A DNA stretch of 64,000 nucleotides from Viridibacterium sp035456105 (GTDB lineage: Bacteria > Pseudomonadota > Gammaproteobacteria > Burkholderiales > Rhodocyclaceae), in contig DATIDV010000017.1 in NCBI GenBank assembly GCA_035456105.1, forward strand, positions 248,001 through 312,000. Reading direction: 5' to 3'. The position numbers and the translations under genes are program-made. The notes under the pieces were generated by a model, which worked only from the letters and a program-made list of their open reading frames with translations, had not been told where the DNA came from and ran no database searches. Of the stretch, positions 35,228-44,915 are shown one piece after another. Within the stretch, counting starts at the first letter, position 1. Every line of letters begins with the position of its first letter.

Positions 35228-36682
35228 TCAGGGATCGGTGCTTGGCGGCATGGGCTGCGCGACATCGGTCGGCCCGGCGCGGTAACCGCCACCGAGCGCC
35301 TTGATCAGGCTGATCTCGCCCAGCAGGGCGCGGGCCTTGAGCTGCAGGCCCTGATCATGCTGTTCGAATACGGCGAGCTGCGCGTTGCGCAGCGTGCTGG
35401 TGTCGGTGAGCCCGTGCTCGAAGCGCGCCTGCGTGCTGCGCAGATTGTCCTGCGACAGGCGCGTGGCGATGGCCTGCTCTGCCTGCTCGCGTTCCACGCC
35501 CTGCAGGCCTGCACCGGCCTGCGCGACATCGCGGATGGCGTTGATGACGGACTGGTTGTAGTCGGCGATCAGTTCGTTGCGCTGGTCGCGCACGATGCCC
35601 AGCTGCGCCTGCAGCGTCGCGCTGTTGAACAGCGGCAGGGTCAGCGTGGCGCCGATAAAGGGCGTGCGGCTCGTGTACTGCATGAGCTTGTCGAGCGACA
35701 GGGAGTCCAGCCCGACGGCGCCGGTGAGGCTGACGTCGGGATAGAAGGCGGCCTTGCTCACTTCGATGCGACTCAGCGCAGCTTCGACGCGAGCGCGTGC
35801 CGCCTGCAGATCGGGGCGACGCGCCAGTAGCTCGATGCCCAGCGTGGCGGGTAGCGCAGCGTTTTCGACCGACACGGGGCGTGGCGCGATGTCGGCGAGT
35901 TCCTTGCCGTCGGCACCGACCAGTGCGCGCAGGGCTTCACGTTCGCGCGCGATCTGTGTCTCGATGACGACCGTCTCGCGCTTGAGCGCATTGAGATCGC
36001 CCTCGGCCTTGCGCTGTTCGTCGCTGGTGGCGAGGCCGTTGACGATGAGCTTCTGGCGCTCGACCACGAGGGCACTCTGTGCCGCGCGCATCTGCTGCAG
36101 ATTGTCGAGACGCGCCCAGCCCGCGTGCAGGTTGAAGTAGCTCTGCGCGACGGCCGCGGCGAGGGTCTGCTCGGCTTGCGCGTACTCGGCTCGGCGCGCG
36201 CTCACCTCGCTGAGCGAAGCAGCGAACTGCGCGCGGCGCTTGCCCCACCAGTCGAACTCGTGGGTCGCAACGAGCTGCGCATTGAAGTCGCTGAAGTAGG
36301 CACCACCAATCGGTGCGGGGAACAGGCCATTGGAGGAATAGCGCTGGCGGTTGGCCGCGCCCTTGAAGGCGATGTCGTTGCCGTTGTTGGCCCCGTCGAG
36401 TTGCAGTGCGGCGCGGGCGCTGGCAATGCGCGCGGCAGCAACTTGTAGTGACGGGCCATCCTGCAGGGCACGCTGCATGAGCGCGTTGAGTTGCGGATCG
36501 TCGAAGCGCGTCCACCATTGCGCGGCGGGCCAGCCTTCGCGCGCCAGCTTGATGTCGCCGGCGAGCTGCGCGCTGGCGGCGTCGCGCTGCGGCAGGGCGT
36601 CGCGGTCTTCGGGGATCTGCGCGCAGCCGGCGGCGAGCACACAGACAATCAGCAATGAGGGGAACAGGGACAGTTTTTTCAT
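35228..36682 (-). CDS. NodT/OprM-type outer-membrane efflux lipoprotein
   Basis: A 484-residue outer-membrane factor. The lipobox LAAGC places the lipidated Cys at residue 20. Two OEP repeats follow, with the periplasmic-hairpin style segments SFNLHAGWARLDN-like and ALLGEISLIKALGGGY at the end. It completes a tripartite pump with the EmrB and EmrA homologues. Confidence 0.9.
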   Translation of the reverse strand: MKKLSLFPSLLIVCVLAAGCAQIPEDRDALPQRDAASAQLAGDIKLAREGWPAAQWWTRFDDPQLNALMQRALQDGPSLQVAAARIASARAALQLDGANNGNDIAFKGAANRQRYSSNGLFPAPIGGAYFSDFNAQLVATHEFDWWGKRRAQFAASLSEVSARRAEYAQAEQTLAAAVAQSYFNLHAGWARLDNLQQMRAAQSALVVERQKLIVNGLATSDEQRKAEGDLNALKRETVVIETQIAREREALRALVGADGKELADIAPRPVSVENAALPATLGIELLARRPDLQAARARVEAALSRIEVSKAAFYPDVSLTGAVGLDSLSLDKLMQYTSRTPFIGATLTLPLFNSATLQAQLGIVRDQRNELIADYNQSVINAIRDVAQAGAGLQGVEREQAEQAIATRLSQDNLRSTQARFEHGLTDTSTLRNAQLAVFEQHDQGLQLKARALLGEISLIKALGGGYRAGPTDVAQPMPPSTDP

Positions 36683-36705
36683 GCGAGTGCTTCTGTTTCG
36701 GGGGA

Positions 36706-38265
36706 CTACTCGAGGGCAGCGTGGTCGACGCTGACCGGGGCTTTCTTCGCGGGCGCCTTGACCAGCAGGAGAAGCGGAATGACCAGCAGGGTGAGGATCA
36801 GCATCAGCCAGAAATTGTCGACGTAGGCGATCATCGAAGCCTGGCGCGTGATCTCGGCGTTGAGCGCGGTGATGCTGTCGCCGCTGGCGAAGTTGTAGAA
36901 CGGCGCAATGCTCGCGTCATGCAGTGAGGTATTGGTCGTGCTGACATGCTCGGCGAGCGAGGCGTGCGCCGTTTGCGTGTTGCGCACCAGCAGGGTCTGC
37001 ACGAGGGCGATGCCGATGGAGCTGCCGATGTTGCGGATCAGGCTGTAGATGGCCGTGCCTTCGGCGCGCATCTCCGGCGCCAGGGTGGCGAAGGTGGCAG
37101 CGCTGAGCGGCACGAAGACGAGGCCCAGCCCCACGCCCTGGACGACACCGGGCCACACGATGTCGCTCTGCGACAGCACCAGCGTGTACTGGCTCATCTG
37201 CCACAGCGAGAAGGCCGTGATGCCGAAACCGATGGCCAGCAGGATGCGGAAATCCACCTTGCCGACGAGACGGCCGACGATGAGCATCGCGAACATGGTG
37301 CCGAGCCCGCTCGGTGCGGTGACGAGGCCGGCGATCTTGGCGGGATAGCCCATCAGGCCTTGCAGCATGGTTGGCGTCAGCGCGCGCGTGGCGAACAGCA
37401 CCATGCCGACAATGAAGATGAACAGCAGGCCGGTGACGTAGTTGCGGTTCTTCAGCAGGCGGAAATCGAAGAAGGATTTTCCGGCCGGCGTGAGCGCGGT
37501 GTGTGCAATGAAGTATGACAAACTCATCGCCAGCAGGATGGCCTCGATCCAGGTCTCGCGCGAGGCGAACCAGTCGTTCTGCTCGCCACGGTCGAGCAGC
37601 ATCTGCAGCGCGCCGATGGCAAGGCTCAGCGTGGCGAAGCCGAACATGTCGAAGCGCATTTTGCGCGCCGCCGGTACAGCGTGGATGTATTTCCAGATGC
37701 CGTAGAAGGCCAGCGCGCCGACCGGCACGTTGATGAAGAACACCCAGCGCCAGTTGTAGCTATCGGTCAGCCAGCCCCCCAGTGTGGGCCCGAGGATGGG
37801 GCCGATCATGACGCCCATGCCCCACACCGCCATCGCCGAGCCGTGCTTCTCGCGCGGATTGATGTCGAGCAGCGTGGCCTGCGACAGCGGCACGAGCGCG
37901 GCACCGAAAATGCCTTGCAGCAGGCGTGCGGCGACGATCTGGGCCAGCGAGCCGGACAGGCCGCACAGCACCGAAGCGAGTGTGAAACCGGCGACCGCAG
38001 CCAGGAAAATATTTTTCTGCCCGAAGCGATCACACAGCCAGCCGGTGAGCGGCGTGGCGATGGCGGCGGCGACGATGAAGGACGTGAGCACCCAGGTGAT
38101 CTGGTCCTGCGAAGCGGACAGGCTACCCTGCATGTGCGGCAGGGCGACGTTGGCGATGGTGCCGTCGAGCGCCTGGATGATGGTGGCGAGCATGATCGAG
38201 ATGGTGATCATGACGCGGTTGATCGGCGCGCCTGGTACGGCGGCCGTGGCGGCGGTGGAGCTCAT
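36706..38265 (-). CDS. EmrB/QacA-type MFS drug transporter (DHA2)
   Basis: A 519-residue transporter with 14 probable membrane segments. DHA2 features include LDGTIANVALPHMQG and WVLTSFIVAAAIATPLTGWL, plus the motif GMGVMIGPILGPTLGGWL. It exports toxic compounds together with the adjacent adaptor and outer-membrane genes. It begins 10 bases after the marR stop. Confidence 0.92.
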   Translation of the reverse strand: MSSTAATAAVPGAPINRVMITISIMLATIIQALDGTIANVALPHMQGSLSASQDQITWVLTSFIVAAAIATPLTGWLCDRFGQKNIFLAAVAGFTLASVLCGLSGSLAQIVAARLLQGIFGAALVPLSQATLLDINPREKHGSAMAVWGMGVMIGPILGPTLGGWLTDSYNWRWVFFINVPVGALAFYGIWKYIHAVPAARKMRFDMFGFATLSLAIGALQMLLDRGEQNDWFASRETWIEAILLAMSLSYFIAHTALTPAGKSFFDFRLLKNRNYVTGLLFIFIVGMVLFATRALTPTMLQGLMGYPAKIAGLVTAPSGLGTMFAMLIVGRLVGKVDFRILLAIGFGITAFSLWQMSQYTLVLSQSDIVWPGVVQGVGLGLVFVPLSAATFATLAPEMRAEGTAIYSLIRNIGSSIGIALVQTLLVRNTQTAHASLAEHVSTTNTSLHDASIAPFYNFASGDSITALNAEITRQASMIAYVDNFWLMLILTLLVIPLLLLVKAPAKKAPVSVDHAALE

Positions 38266-38275
38266 TCAGCGGACC

Positions 38276-38710
38276 TCATTGGGCAGTGCTGGCGGCCCGT
38301 TCAAGGTGTTCGAGCAGTTCGGTGGCGATGCGCAGATGCTCGGGATCGATACCTGCCATCAATTCCTTGCGCAAGGCTTCGGCCTCGGCCTTCACGCGCT
38401 CATACAGCTTGTTGCCGGCGTCGGTCAGCACGACCAGGCGCACGCGGCGATCCGTGGGAGATGGCTGGCGCTCGAGCAGGCCGGAGCTCATCAGGCGGTC
38501 GATCATGGCCACCATGGTCGAGCCCTCGACCCCCAGACGCTGCGCCAGCTCGATCTGCGACAGCGGTTCGTCGGCCTTGGCCGCCATGGCGATGGTCATC
38601 CAGCCCGCCTGGCTCAGGCCCAGATCCTTCAGGCGCCGATCCACCGCAAGCCGCCAGGTGCGGGCGGTGCTGTGCAGAGCATGGGCGAAACGTTCGTCGA
38701 GCGTGGACAA
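38276..38710 (-). CDS. MarR-family repressor of the efflux operon
   Basis: A 144-residue MarR regulator with a winged helix (LSQIELAQRLGVEGSTMVAMIDRL, and DRRVRLVVLT in the wing). It appears to start with TTG 38710. A 30-bp dyad lies just upstream. As the first gene of the emr operon it probably represses itself and the pump until a drug binds. Confidence 0.88.
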   Translation of the reverse strand: MSTLDERFAHALHSTARTWRLAVDRRLKDLGLSQAGWMTIAMAAKADEPLSQIELAQRLGVEGSTMVAMIDRLMSSGLLERQPSPTDRRVRLVVLTDAGNKLYERVKAEAEALRKELMAGIDPEHLRIATELLEHLERAASTAQ

Positions 38711-38717
38711 GGCAGGC

Positions 38718-38747
38718 CTCTAATCATTAGATCTCTAACGATTAGAG
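38718..38747 (-). promoter_or_regulatory. Candidate MarR operator
   Basis: CTCTAATC and GATTAGAG form the outer arms of a 30-bp dyad, with inner TTAGA/TCTAA arms. It lies 8-37 nt before the TTG start of the marR gene, a typical autoregulation site. Confidence 0.65.
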
Positions 38748-39045
38748 CAGAAATCAATTTCCCGAACAAGGCAGACGCAGATCGCCTTGGACGCAGCGGG
38801 CCGCCCTGCAGAACACTAGAAGCGCTACTTATGTCTGGTGAAACGACACAAGCGTGGGGTTCGCGAGGCTGGCGGTGAAAAGCTTGCAGCCCGGAATGGG
38901 TGAGCTACAAATAGCGGATAAGCGCGGCGTGCCGCGCTGGAAGCGCGCCGGACACATGTCTGGTTGCGTTTCGCCCATAGCCGCGCAAGCCATGCCAAGC
39001 GCATGTAGAGAAGCACCCCGACACACCGCTGCGTAGGAGATCTGC
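38748..39045. other. Intergenic region between marR and DUF2795 genes
   Basis: About 298 bases without a convincing gene. A short GC-rich hairpin, GCGGCGTGCCGC, lies near 38930. The promoters of the divergent marR and DUF2795 genes should lie here. Confidence 0.45.
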
Positions 39046-39243
39046 ATGCCCAGAGCAATCGTTGTCGACGTGCACAAGTACATCCGCGATGTTGACTACC
39101 CAGCGACGCGCGACGACATCCTGCGGGCGGCGGAAAAATCGGGCGCCGATGAGGAAATGCGCCAGGCCCTGAAGAGTCTGCCGCGCACTGACTTCGAAAC
39201 ACCGGATGAAGTCAGTGCCGCGCTGGGCGGGACGCGGCATTGA
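39046..39243 (+). CDS. DUF2795 small protein
   Basis: A 65-residue protein matching DUF2795: VHKYIRDVDYPATRDDILRAA and LKSLPRTDFETPDEVSAALG. It is a small soluble helical protein of unknown function. A plausible ribosome site precedes the ATG. Confidence 0.8.
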   Translation: MPRAIVVDVHKYIRDVDYPATRDDILRAAEKSGADEEMRQALKSLPRTDFETPDEVSAALGGTRH

Positions 39244-39251
39244 TAGCTGGC

Positions 39252-39356
39252 GTTGGGCGGGACTCCCTGGAGTTCTGCCGGGTTGGGGCCGGTGCGTAGC
39301 TTGCGTGATGCCGCCTCTGGGCGGCTGGCGGAACCTCCGAAGGAGTTCCTCCCTAC
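39252..39356. repeat. Paired REP element, GGCGGAAC family, third copy
   Basis: A diverged left half (GTTGGGCGGGACTCC) and a right half ending GGAGTTCCTCCCTAC. The CTAC end supplies the TAG stop of the SUV3-like helicase gene on the minus strand. Confidence 0.68.
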
Positions 39357-41434
39357 CTTCCGCGTCGCTGACGCAGGTGTCCGCCACGCGACTGCTCGTT
39401 GCTTCGTCGCTGGCCACGGTTTGATCCGAACCTGTCGTCACGAACGCTCGCGCGATTCTGGCTCTGGTTCTGCGCGGCGAGCATGCGGTCGACGCGCTCG
39501 GAGGTTTCGCGTGCAATCGCCACGGCCGCTTCGGCATCCGGAAAGGACTTAGGCAGGCGATAGCCGAGCCAGGCATAGGCCGAGTATTTCTTGCAGGCAT
39601 CTTCCGCCGCCTGCAGCGGAAAGCGCGCGCGCTCGAAGGCTTCCAGATCGGCGCTCAGCCAGCAGCTCTTGCCGTTGGCGACATTGCGCGCCCAGCCCTG
39701 CCAGGCCTCGTTGAGCATGGCGACGCGACTCGATATCGGGACCAGGGAAAAAGTGAAGCGCTGCGCAAGGGACAGCGGCAGGCTGTCGAGCCACTGCGCG
39801 CGTTCGATCTGCTCGCCGAGATCGCCGGGCAGGAAGAAATCATCGGAGAGGTCGATGTTGCGCGAGAACAGCTCCAGCAACCTGGCGAGCGAGCGTTCGC
39901 CGGTGGCCTGCGCGATGTTTTCCAGTTGCTCCAGCGAAGGCGTGACGAAGAAGCCGCGCTTGGGCAGATCATCCGCGTAGATGCGCATCAGGCGCGCGAT
40001 GGCGCGATGCGTGTAGTCATCGAAGCCCGCGATATGGCCGGCCTCGTGAATGCCGTAGCGCCCGGCGCGGCCCGCGATCTGATGCGTGAGCCAGGCCGGC
40101 AGCAGGTCTTCGGAAATACCGTCGTACTTCTTCGCCGTGGTGAACACCACGCGGCGGATCGGCATGTTCAAACCCATGCCGATGGCATCAGTGGCCACCA
40201 CCACGTCGGCCTCGCCGTCGCGGAAGCGCTGCGCCTGCGCGCGACGCACCTCCGGCGAGAGATTGCCGTAGATGGTCGCCACCTTGAGGCCCGCCTTGGA
40301 GATATTCGCCGCCCACTCCAGCACATCGCGCCGCGAGAAGGCGATGACCGCGTCGCCGCGCTTGAGCTGGCCGAGGCTGCCCACCGCTTGCGCTTCCATC
40401 TCCAGTGGCGACTTGCGTTGCAGGGTGATGATTTCCAGTGGACAGCCGAGGCGCTGCGCTAGGGCTTGCACGGCCGGGCGCGCAGCAAGCGAGCCGAGCA
40501 GGTACACGGTTTTCGCGGGCACGCCGCACACCGCAGCCGTCCAGCCCGAACCACGCTCGAGGTCTTCGAGCATCTGGATTTCGTCGATCACCGCGATGTC
40601 GACGGGGCGCGATGTATCCAGCATTTCGATCGTGCTGGCGACGTGCGTCGCACCTTCGGTGACGCGACGTTCCTCGCCCGTGACGAGACTCACGGCCACG
40701 CCGCGCTCGGCAAGGCGTTCGTAATTTTCGAGTGCGAGCAGACGCAGTGGTGCGAGATACACGCCGGTCTGTGCCAGCGCCAGCGCCTCCATGGCCTGAT
40801 GCGTCTTGCCGGAATTGGTCGGGCCGAGAATGGCGATGAAGCGCCGCCGCATGCCCTCGGCCAGTGCGAAGGATTCCGGGTAGCGCGCCAGCGGCACGGA
40901 GCGCAGCGCCGCCTCGGCGTGGCTCGCCTGCTCCTTCTGATACAGCGCCTCGGCGAATCGATCTTCGACGACACGGAAGCGCCGGCTGACCAGCTCGCGG
41001 CCGCTTTGCAGCGCGCCAAGCAGGCCTGTGGCGTCCAGCCCGGCCTGGAAGGCACGGCGCTGCATGCCGACGGCGAAGCTCACAATCTCGTCGCGCAAGG
41101 CGTTCAGCGTTGTTTCATTGAGCCGTTCCTGCACCAGCGCAAGGCGTTGCTCCGGCGTAAAGCGGCGCCACTTGGCAATGCGCGCCAACACGCCCTGATC
41201 AGGGACGAGGCGGAAAGCGAGCGGATCGTCTTCCGTCAGCAGGCCCGGTAGCTCACCGGCCACCTCGATGGCAACGCTCTCATTGGTGTGAATCAGGCGC
41301 GCAGTGAAGCGCGAGAGATAGCTCGCAAGCTCAGCCGCCACGACTTCGTCGGAGTGCGTCAACGCGGCAACGTCGCTTGTTTCGGGCGCGAGCAGGTTGT
41401 CGCGGCTGGGGTCGTCAGAAGGAGGTTTCGGCAA
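39353..41434 (-). CDS. SUV3-like DEAD/DEAH-box RNA helicase
   Basis: A 693-residue helicase resembling mitochondrial SUV3. Walker A is AILGPTNSGKT. Motif II is DEIQML. Further motifs are SGWTAAVCG, VATDAIGMGLNMPIRRVVF and HQIAGRAGRYG. A SUV3 C-terminal domain follows and ends in a basic Gly/Arg-rich tail (NRGQRRSNEQSRGG) likely to bind RNA. It probably unwinds RNA during decay. The TAG stop is inside a REP element, so the final residues may have changed when the repeat inserted. Confidence 0.87.
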   Translation of the reverse strand: MPKPPSDDPSRDNLLAPETSDVAALTHSDEVVAAELASYLSRFTARLIHTNESVAIEVAGELPGLLTEDDPLAFRLVPDQGVLARIAKWRRFTPEQRLALVQERLNETTLNALRDEIVSFAVGMQRRAFQAGLDATGLLGALQSGRELVSRRFRVVEDRFAEALYQKEQASHAEAALRSVPLARYPESFALAEGMRRRFIAILGPTNSGKTHQAMEALALAQTGVYLAPLRLLALENYERLAERGVAVSLVTGEERRVTEGATHVASTIEMLDTSRPVDIAVIDEIQMLEDLERGSGWTAAVCGVPAKTVYLLGSLAARPAVQALAQRLGCPLEIITLQRKSPLEMEAQAVGSLGQLKRGDAVIAFSRRDVLEWAANISKAGLKVATIYGNLSPEVRRAQAQRFRDGEADVVVATDAIGMGLNMPIRRVVFTTAKKYDGISEDLLPAWLTHQIAGRAGRYGIHEAGHIAGFDDYTHRAIARLMRIYADDLPKRGFFVTPSLEQLENIAQATGERSLARLLELFSRNIDLSDDFFLPGDLGEQIERAQWLDSLPLSLAQRFTFSLVPISSRVAMLNEAWQGWARNVANGKSCWLSADLEAFERARFPLQAAEDACKKYSAYAWLGYRLPKSFPDAEAAVAIARETSERVDRMLAAQNQSQNRASVRDDRFGSNRGQRRSNEQSRGGHLRQRRGR

Positions 41435-41616
41435 GACGTTCTTTGGCAGGTAAAAATTCTTGGTGGCACGGCGCGGCGTGCTCCGATAGATAACACATTT
41501 ATGAGCACACGAAGGCGCTGCACCAGCTAAAACGGCTCAGCGCATTGTCTGCATAGCGATCGGTGTATTGCACATATGCCTTTTCACTTGACGGCTTGCG
41601 GGCGCAAGATGCCAGC

Positions 41617-42618
41617 ATGACGCGCCCACTTCGATACTTCGCCCTCGGCCTGTTCGTGCTCTTCGCCATCCTCCTGCCCGGCGTGTGGGCCTGCGCCGCA
41701 CTGTGGTATGACGCAGCGGTGCCGCTACTCTCCGCCGCGTATGCCCTGGCGTTGATACTGCTCCTGTTGTTTGTACGGCCCTTCCGCCGCGCGCTGTTTG
41801 CCGCCTTGCTCCTGTTCGCCGTGGTACTGATCTGGTGGCTGAGCCTCAAGCCCAGCAATACCCGCGACTGGCTGGAGGATGTAAGCCAGCTGCCGCGCGC
41901 CGAGGTGCTGGGCAATATCCTGACCATCAGCAACGTGCGCGATTTCCAGTATCACGGCACGGGCGATGCAGACTATGTCGCGCGCTGGGAAACACGGCGT
42001 TATGACATGGACAAGATCGTCGGCATGGACCTGTTCCTCTCCGACTGGGGCGCGCCACCCATCGTGCACACCATCATGAGCTGGCGCTTTGCCGACGGCC
42101 CGCCGCTGGCCATCTCGGTCGAGACACGCAAGGAGAAAGGCGAAAGCTATTCGGCGATTGCCGGCTTCTTCCGGCAGTACGAGCTGTACTACGTGGTGGC
42201 TGACGAGCGCGACGTCATCGGCGTCCGCACCGGGCATCGCGGCGAACACGTGACACTCTACCCGCTCGCCTCGCGCCTCGGCTCCGCACGCCGCTTGCTC
42301 GACGGCTACATCGCCAACATCAACGCATTGAACGAGCAGCCGCACTGGTACAACGCACTGACCACCAACTGCACCACCGTCATCTTCGGCATCGTGCGCG
42401 AAGTCTTCGGCGTATCGGTGCTCGGCGACTGGCGCATCTACGCCAACAGCCACCTGCCGGAGTTGCTGTACGAGAAGGGGACGATCAACAACAGCCTGCC
42501 GCAAGCCGAACTGGCGCGCCTGAGTGACATCACCGCCCGCGCCATCGCGGCCGACGGTGCTGCGGATTTCTCGCAACGCATACGCCTGGGCCTGCCGCCG
42601 GCCCCCGCAGCGCGCTGA
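41617..42618 (+). CDS. DUF4105 (Lnb N-terminal-like) membrane protein
   Basis: A 333-residue protein. Two or three N-terminal membrane helices (residues 5-85) are followed by a periplasmic DUF4105 domain containing RRYDMDKIVGMDLFLSDWG, ISVETRKEKGESYSAI and the conserved NALTTNCTTVIF, whose Cys may be catalytic. The related Lnb domain occurs in lacto-N-biosidase-associated proteins. It is convergent with rtcA. Confidence 0.8.
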   Translation: MTRPLRYFALGLFVLFAILLPGVWACAALWYDAAVPLLSAAYALALILLLLFVRPFRRALFAALLLFAVVLIWWLSLKPSNTRDWLEDVSQLPRAEVLGNILTISNVRDFQYHGTGDADYVARWETRRYDMDKIVGMDLFLSDWGAPPIVHTIMSWRFADGPPLAISVETRKEKGESYSAIAGFFRQYELYYVVADERDVIGVRTGHRGEHVTLYPLASRLGSARRLLDGYIANINALNEQPHWYNALTTNCTTVIFGIVREVFGVSVLGDWRIYANSHLPELLYEKGTINNSLPQAELARLSDITARAIAADGAADFSQRIRLGLPPAPAAR

Positions 42619-42629
42619 AGCGCTTGCCC

Positions 42630-42680
42630 GCGTCCTGACAGAACGGGAGTACGCCTGAGTGCTCCGACCCGTCAGGACGC
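42630..42680. repeat. Inverted repeat between convergent DUF4105 and rtcA genes
   Basis: GCGTCCTGAC (42630-42639) and GTCAGGACGC (42671-42680) are exact complements around a 31-base spacer. The right arm overlaps the rtcA stop. It may serve both transcripts as a terminator, but lacks a clear T-run. Confidence 0.5.
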
Positions 42681-43706
42681 AATCGTCACACGATGCAGCT
42701 GATCGCTCGCCCCGCGGTCTGCCACAACCGTCACATCGACAGGCAGGAATTTCCTGATCACCTCCGCGTTGGTGTGCAGATGCACACTGGGCTCGTCCGT
42801 CGTGAAGCTGCCACGGCCTGCCAGCGCCATAGGCAAGAGCAACTGGTCAGCCAGATGCGTACCGGCCACCGCCGCGCCATCACGATAGCGCCGTGCTTCC
42901 TGCGCCACACGATCTGCCACGACTTCGGATGCCACACCCTTTTCGCCGAAGCTGGTGAACACCTCCGTCACGTGCTCATAGCAAAGCTCAACCATCAGCG
43001 CATTGCCCGGCCCTTCGTTCGACGGCAGGCCCCGCACACTCTGGTCGATCACACCGAACTGCGCGCTCAGTCGCTCCAGCTCACGCTGCGCGACACTCCC
43101 CGGGATTCCTGCGATGACTGCCGTCGCCTTCGACGACACCCATTCGCCACGCGCGCACAATTCCAGCGGCGACAATTTCGCCACTGGCGTGACAACAGCC
43201 TTCAGCTCGCCACCGCCGGCCGGGTAGAAGCCATGGCGCAACAGCTCGATATCCGTCACCACACCCATACGGCGCATCAGCGGCAGCCACGAACGCATCA
43301 GGAAGTCCGCAGGCGGCGCAGCGGAATTGTGCGTGCCGCCAGTGACCACCACCGTGCTGGGTGCATCGGCAAACCACAGCGCCGGCAATACGGTCTGCAG
43401 TACGAGCGTGCAACTGCCTGCCGTGCCGATCGCATGACGATAGTCGCCACCGCGAATCCTGCCGGGTGTGAAGCTCAGCACTTGCGAGCCCGCTTCGGCG
43501 CCTGAGACTTGCGCGCCGCAAATTTCCGCTGCAGCGCTCACCGCCGTCAGGTGCTGGCGCAACAAGCCTGGCTTGCTGCGCTTCGCGCGAATGCGCTCGA
43601 TGCGGAACGGGCTGCCGGTAATCATCGACAGCGTCAAGGCCGTTCGCAGAATCTGCCCGCCGCCCTCACCCTGCGAGCCGTCCAGTTCAATCATTTTCTT
43701 GTCCAT
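42672..43706 (-). CDS. rtcA: RNA 3'-terminal phosphate cyclase RtcA
   Basis: Converts RNA 3'-phosphate to a 2',3'-cyclic phosphate using ATP. The 344-residue protein shows IELDGSQGEGGGQILRTAL, KRSKPGLLRQHLTAV, VVVTGGTHNSAAPPADFL and the late His region AVAGTHLADQLLLPMAL with the nucleotidylated His. It is the last gene of the Rsr/RtcB RNA-repair locus. Confidence 0.94.
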   Translation of the reverse strand: MDKKMIELDGSQGEGGGQILRTALTLSMITGSPFRIERIRAKRSKPGLLRQHLTAVSAAAEICGAQVSGAEAGSQVLSFTPGRIRGGDYRHAIGTAGSCTLVLQTVLPALWFADAPSTVVVTGGTHNSAAPPADFLMRSWLPLMRRMGVVTDIELLRHGFYPAGGGELKAVVTPVAKLSPLELCARGEWVSSKATAVIAGIPGSVAQRELERLSAQFGVIDQSVRGLPSNEGPGNALMVELCYEHVTEVFTSFGEKGVASEVVADRVAQEARRYRDGAAVAGTHLADQLLLPMALAGRGSFTTDEPSVHLHTNAEVIRKFLPVDVTVVADRGASDQLHRVTIAS

Positions 43707-43751
43707 CTCTTGTTCTTGTTACTTCATGGGCTCAACGCAGCTTCGCTTCCG

Positions 43752-44090
43752 TCACTCGCTGCCCGTGTCAGGCAGGTGTGGCGTTACCTTCTTCTCGAGC
43801 AATGCCACCAGGCGCGCTTCCATGTAGCGATAATTGTCCGGAATGTTCAGACACACGATCCGCTTGTCGTCGAGGTATTCCCTGAACCTCGCCTGCAGCT
43901 TCTCGCGCTGAGCCTTTTCCATCACAAAGATCAGCTCCGCCCACTCCAGAAGCTCTGGCGTCAGCGGGCTCTCCGCATCGTGCTTGAGCCCCGCCGATGC
44001 ACAGGCGACGCCGGGATGCTCGGCGAATACATGTTCGGCCGTCGGGCTGCGCAAGCGATTCTGTCCGCAGACAAACAGCACGTTCAGCAT
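43752..44090 (-). CDS. LMW protein-tyrosine-phosphatase-like protein of the RNA-repair locus
   Basis: A 112-residue protein with the start of the LMW-PTP fold. C8-GQNRL-R14 keeps the CX5R catalytic loop, followed by SPTAEH. It is shorter than the usual 150 residues. It overlaps the nucleotidyltransferase gene by 7 bases and lies 45 bases before rtcA, so it may process phosphate ends or a protein in RNA repair; that role is inference. Confidence 0.72.
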   Translation of the reverse strand: MLNVLFVCGQNRLRSPTAEHVFAEHPGVACASAGLKHDAESPLTPELLEWAELIFVMEKAQREKLQARFREYLDDKRIVCLNIPDNYRYMEARLVALLEKKVTPHLPDTGSE

Positions 44091-44905
44091 GCTGCGACCT
44101 CGCGGCCCAGCACAACGTCCATCAGGAAGCGGTCCAGTTCGTGCGCATCCCCTTCCGGCCGCTTGTATTCAGGCCTGTGCTCCGCCTCAAGCAGTGCAGC
44201 TTCGATGAAAGCGTGGATCACGGGCCAGCGCGGGCTGTACTCCGCCTCACCCACACGCATCTTGATGGCCAGCAGACGATTGATCTCGTCGAGCAGGACA
44301 GTGTCCGTCAGCGTGCCTGCGGCCAGATCCGCGAAGCGCATCGGCGGCATACCCTTGCCCGCATCGATCCAGTGCAATGCAAGCAGGGGCCGCAACACGT
44401 ACAGATACTTCTTGAGCCGCACCGTCTCGCCCTGCAGGTAGCCGCGGAAATTCTTCTTCGCCATCGCGAGGTAGTGATAACGCCCGCGCAGAGGCGAGAT
44501 GAATTGCGGCGCGAGTTCGCGCATGCGTGCCGCATATCGCACGTCCTCGCGATACACCTCCGGCGAATCCAGCCACTCCAGCAGCGTCGGATTCGACTTG
44601 CGCAGCAGCTGCGAGGCCTTGCGCAATTCCCGGCCGCACACATCCAGCTCGTCGTTGATCGGTAGCTCGATCGCATCGCGCTGCGCTTCCACGGTCAGAT
44701 ACCAGGGTAGGCGATGCACATACACGAAGCGCACGTCATAGTCGCTGTCCGGCGAAGCAAAACCCCAGCCGCGACTGCCTGACTCGCAGGCGAACAACAC
44801 CTTCACGTCGTGCTCGGCTTCGATCTGGTCGAGGGCTTGCAGCACGCGTGCGCGAATGTTGTCGTCGATGGGGTGAGCGCTCAACAGCGCAGATTTCGTG
44901 TTCAT
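44084..44905 (-). CDS. RlaP-like nucleotidyltransferase of the RNA-repair locus
   Basis: A 273-residue nucleotidyltransferase of the DNA-polymerase-beta superfamily. The active-site motif is GSRGWGFASPDSDYDVRFVY (GS plus spaced DxD). DELDVCGRELRK and MAKKNFRGYL follow. Matches the predicted family linked to RNA-repair operons (RlaP). It may add nucleotides to RNA ends. A REP pair separates it from the upstream gene. Confidence 0.82.
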   Translation of the reverse strand: MNTKSALLSAHPIDDNIRARVLQALDQIEAEHDVKVLFACESGSRGWGFASPDSDYDVRFVYVHRLPWYLTVEAQRDAIELPINDELDVCGRELRKASQLLRKSNPTLLEWLDSPEVYREDVRYAARMRELAPQFISPLRGRYHYLAMAKKNFRGYLQGETVRLKKYLYVLRPLLALHWIDAGKGMPPMRFADLAAGTLTDTVLLDEINRLLAIKMRVGEAEYSPRWPVIHAFIEAALLEAEHRPEYKRPEGDAHELDRFLMDVVLGREVAAC

Positions 44906-44915
44906 GGTTCTCTTC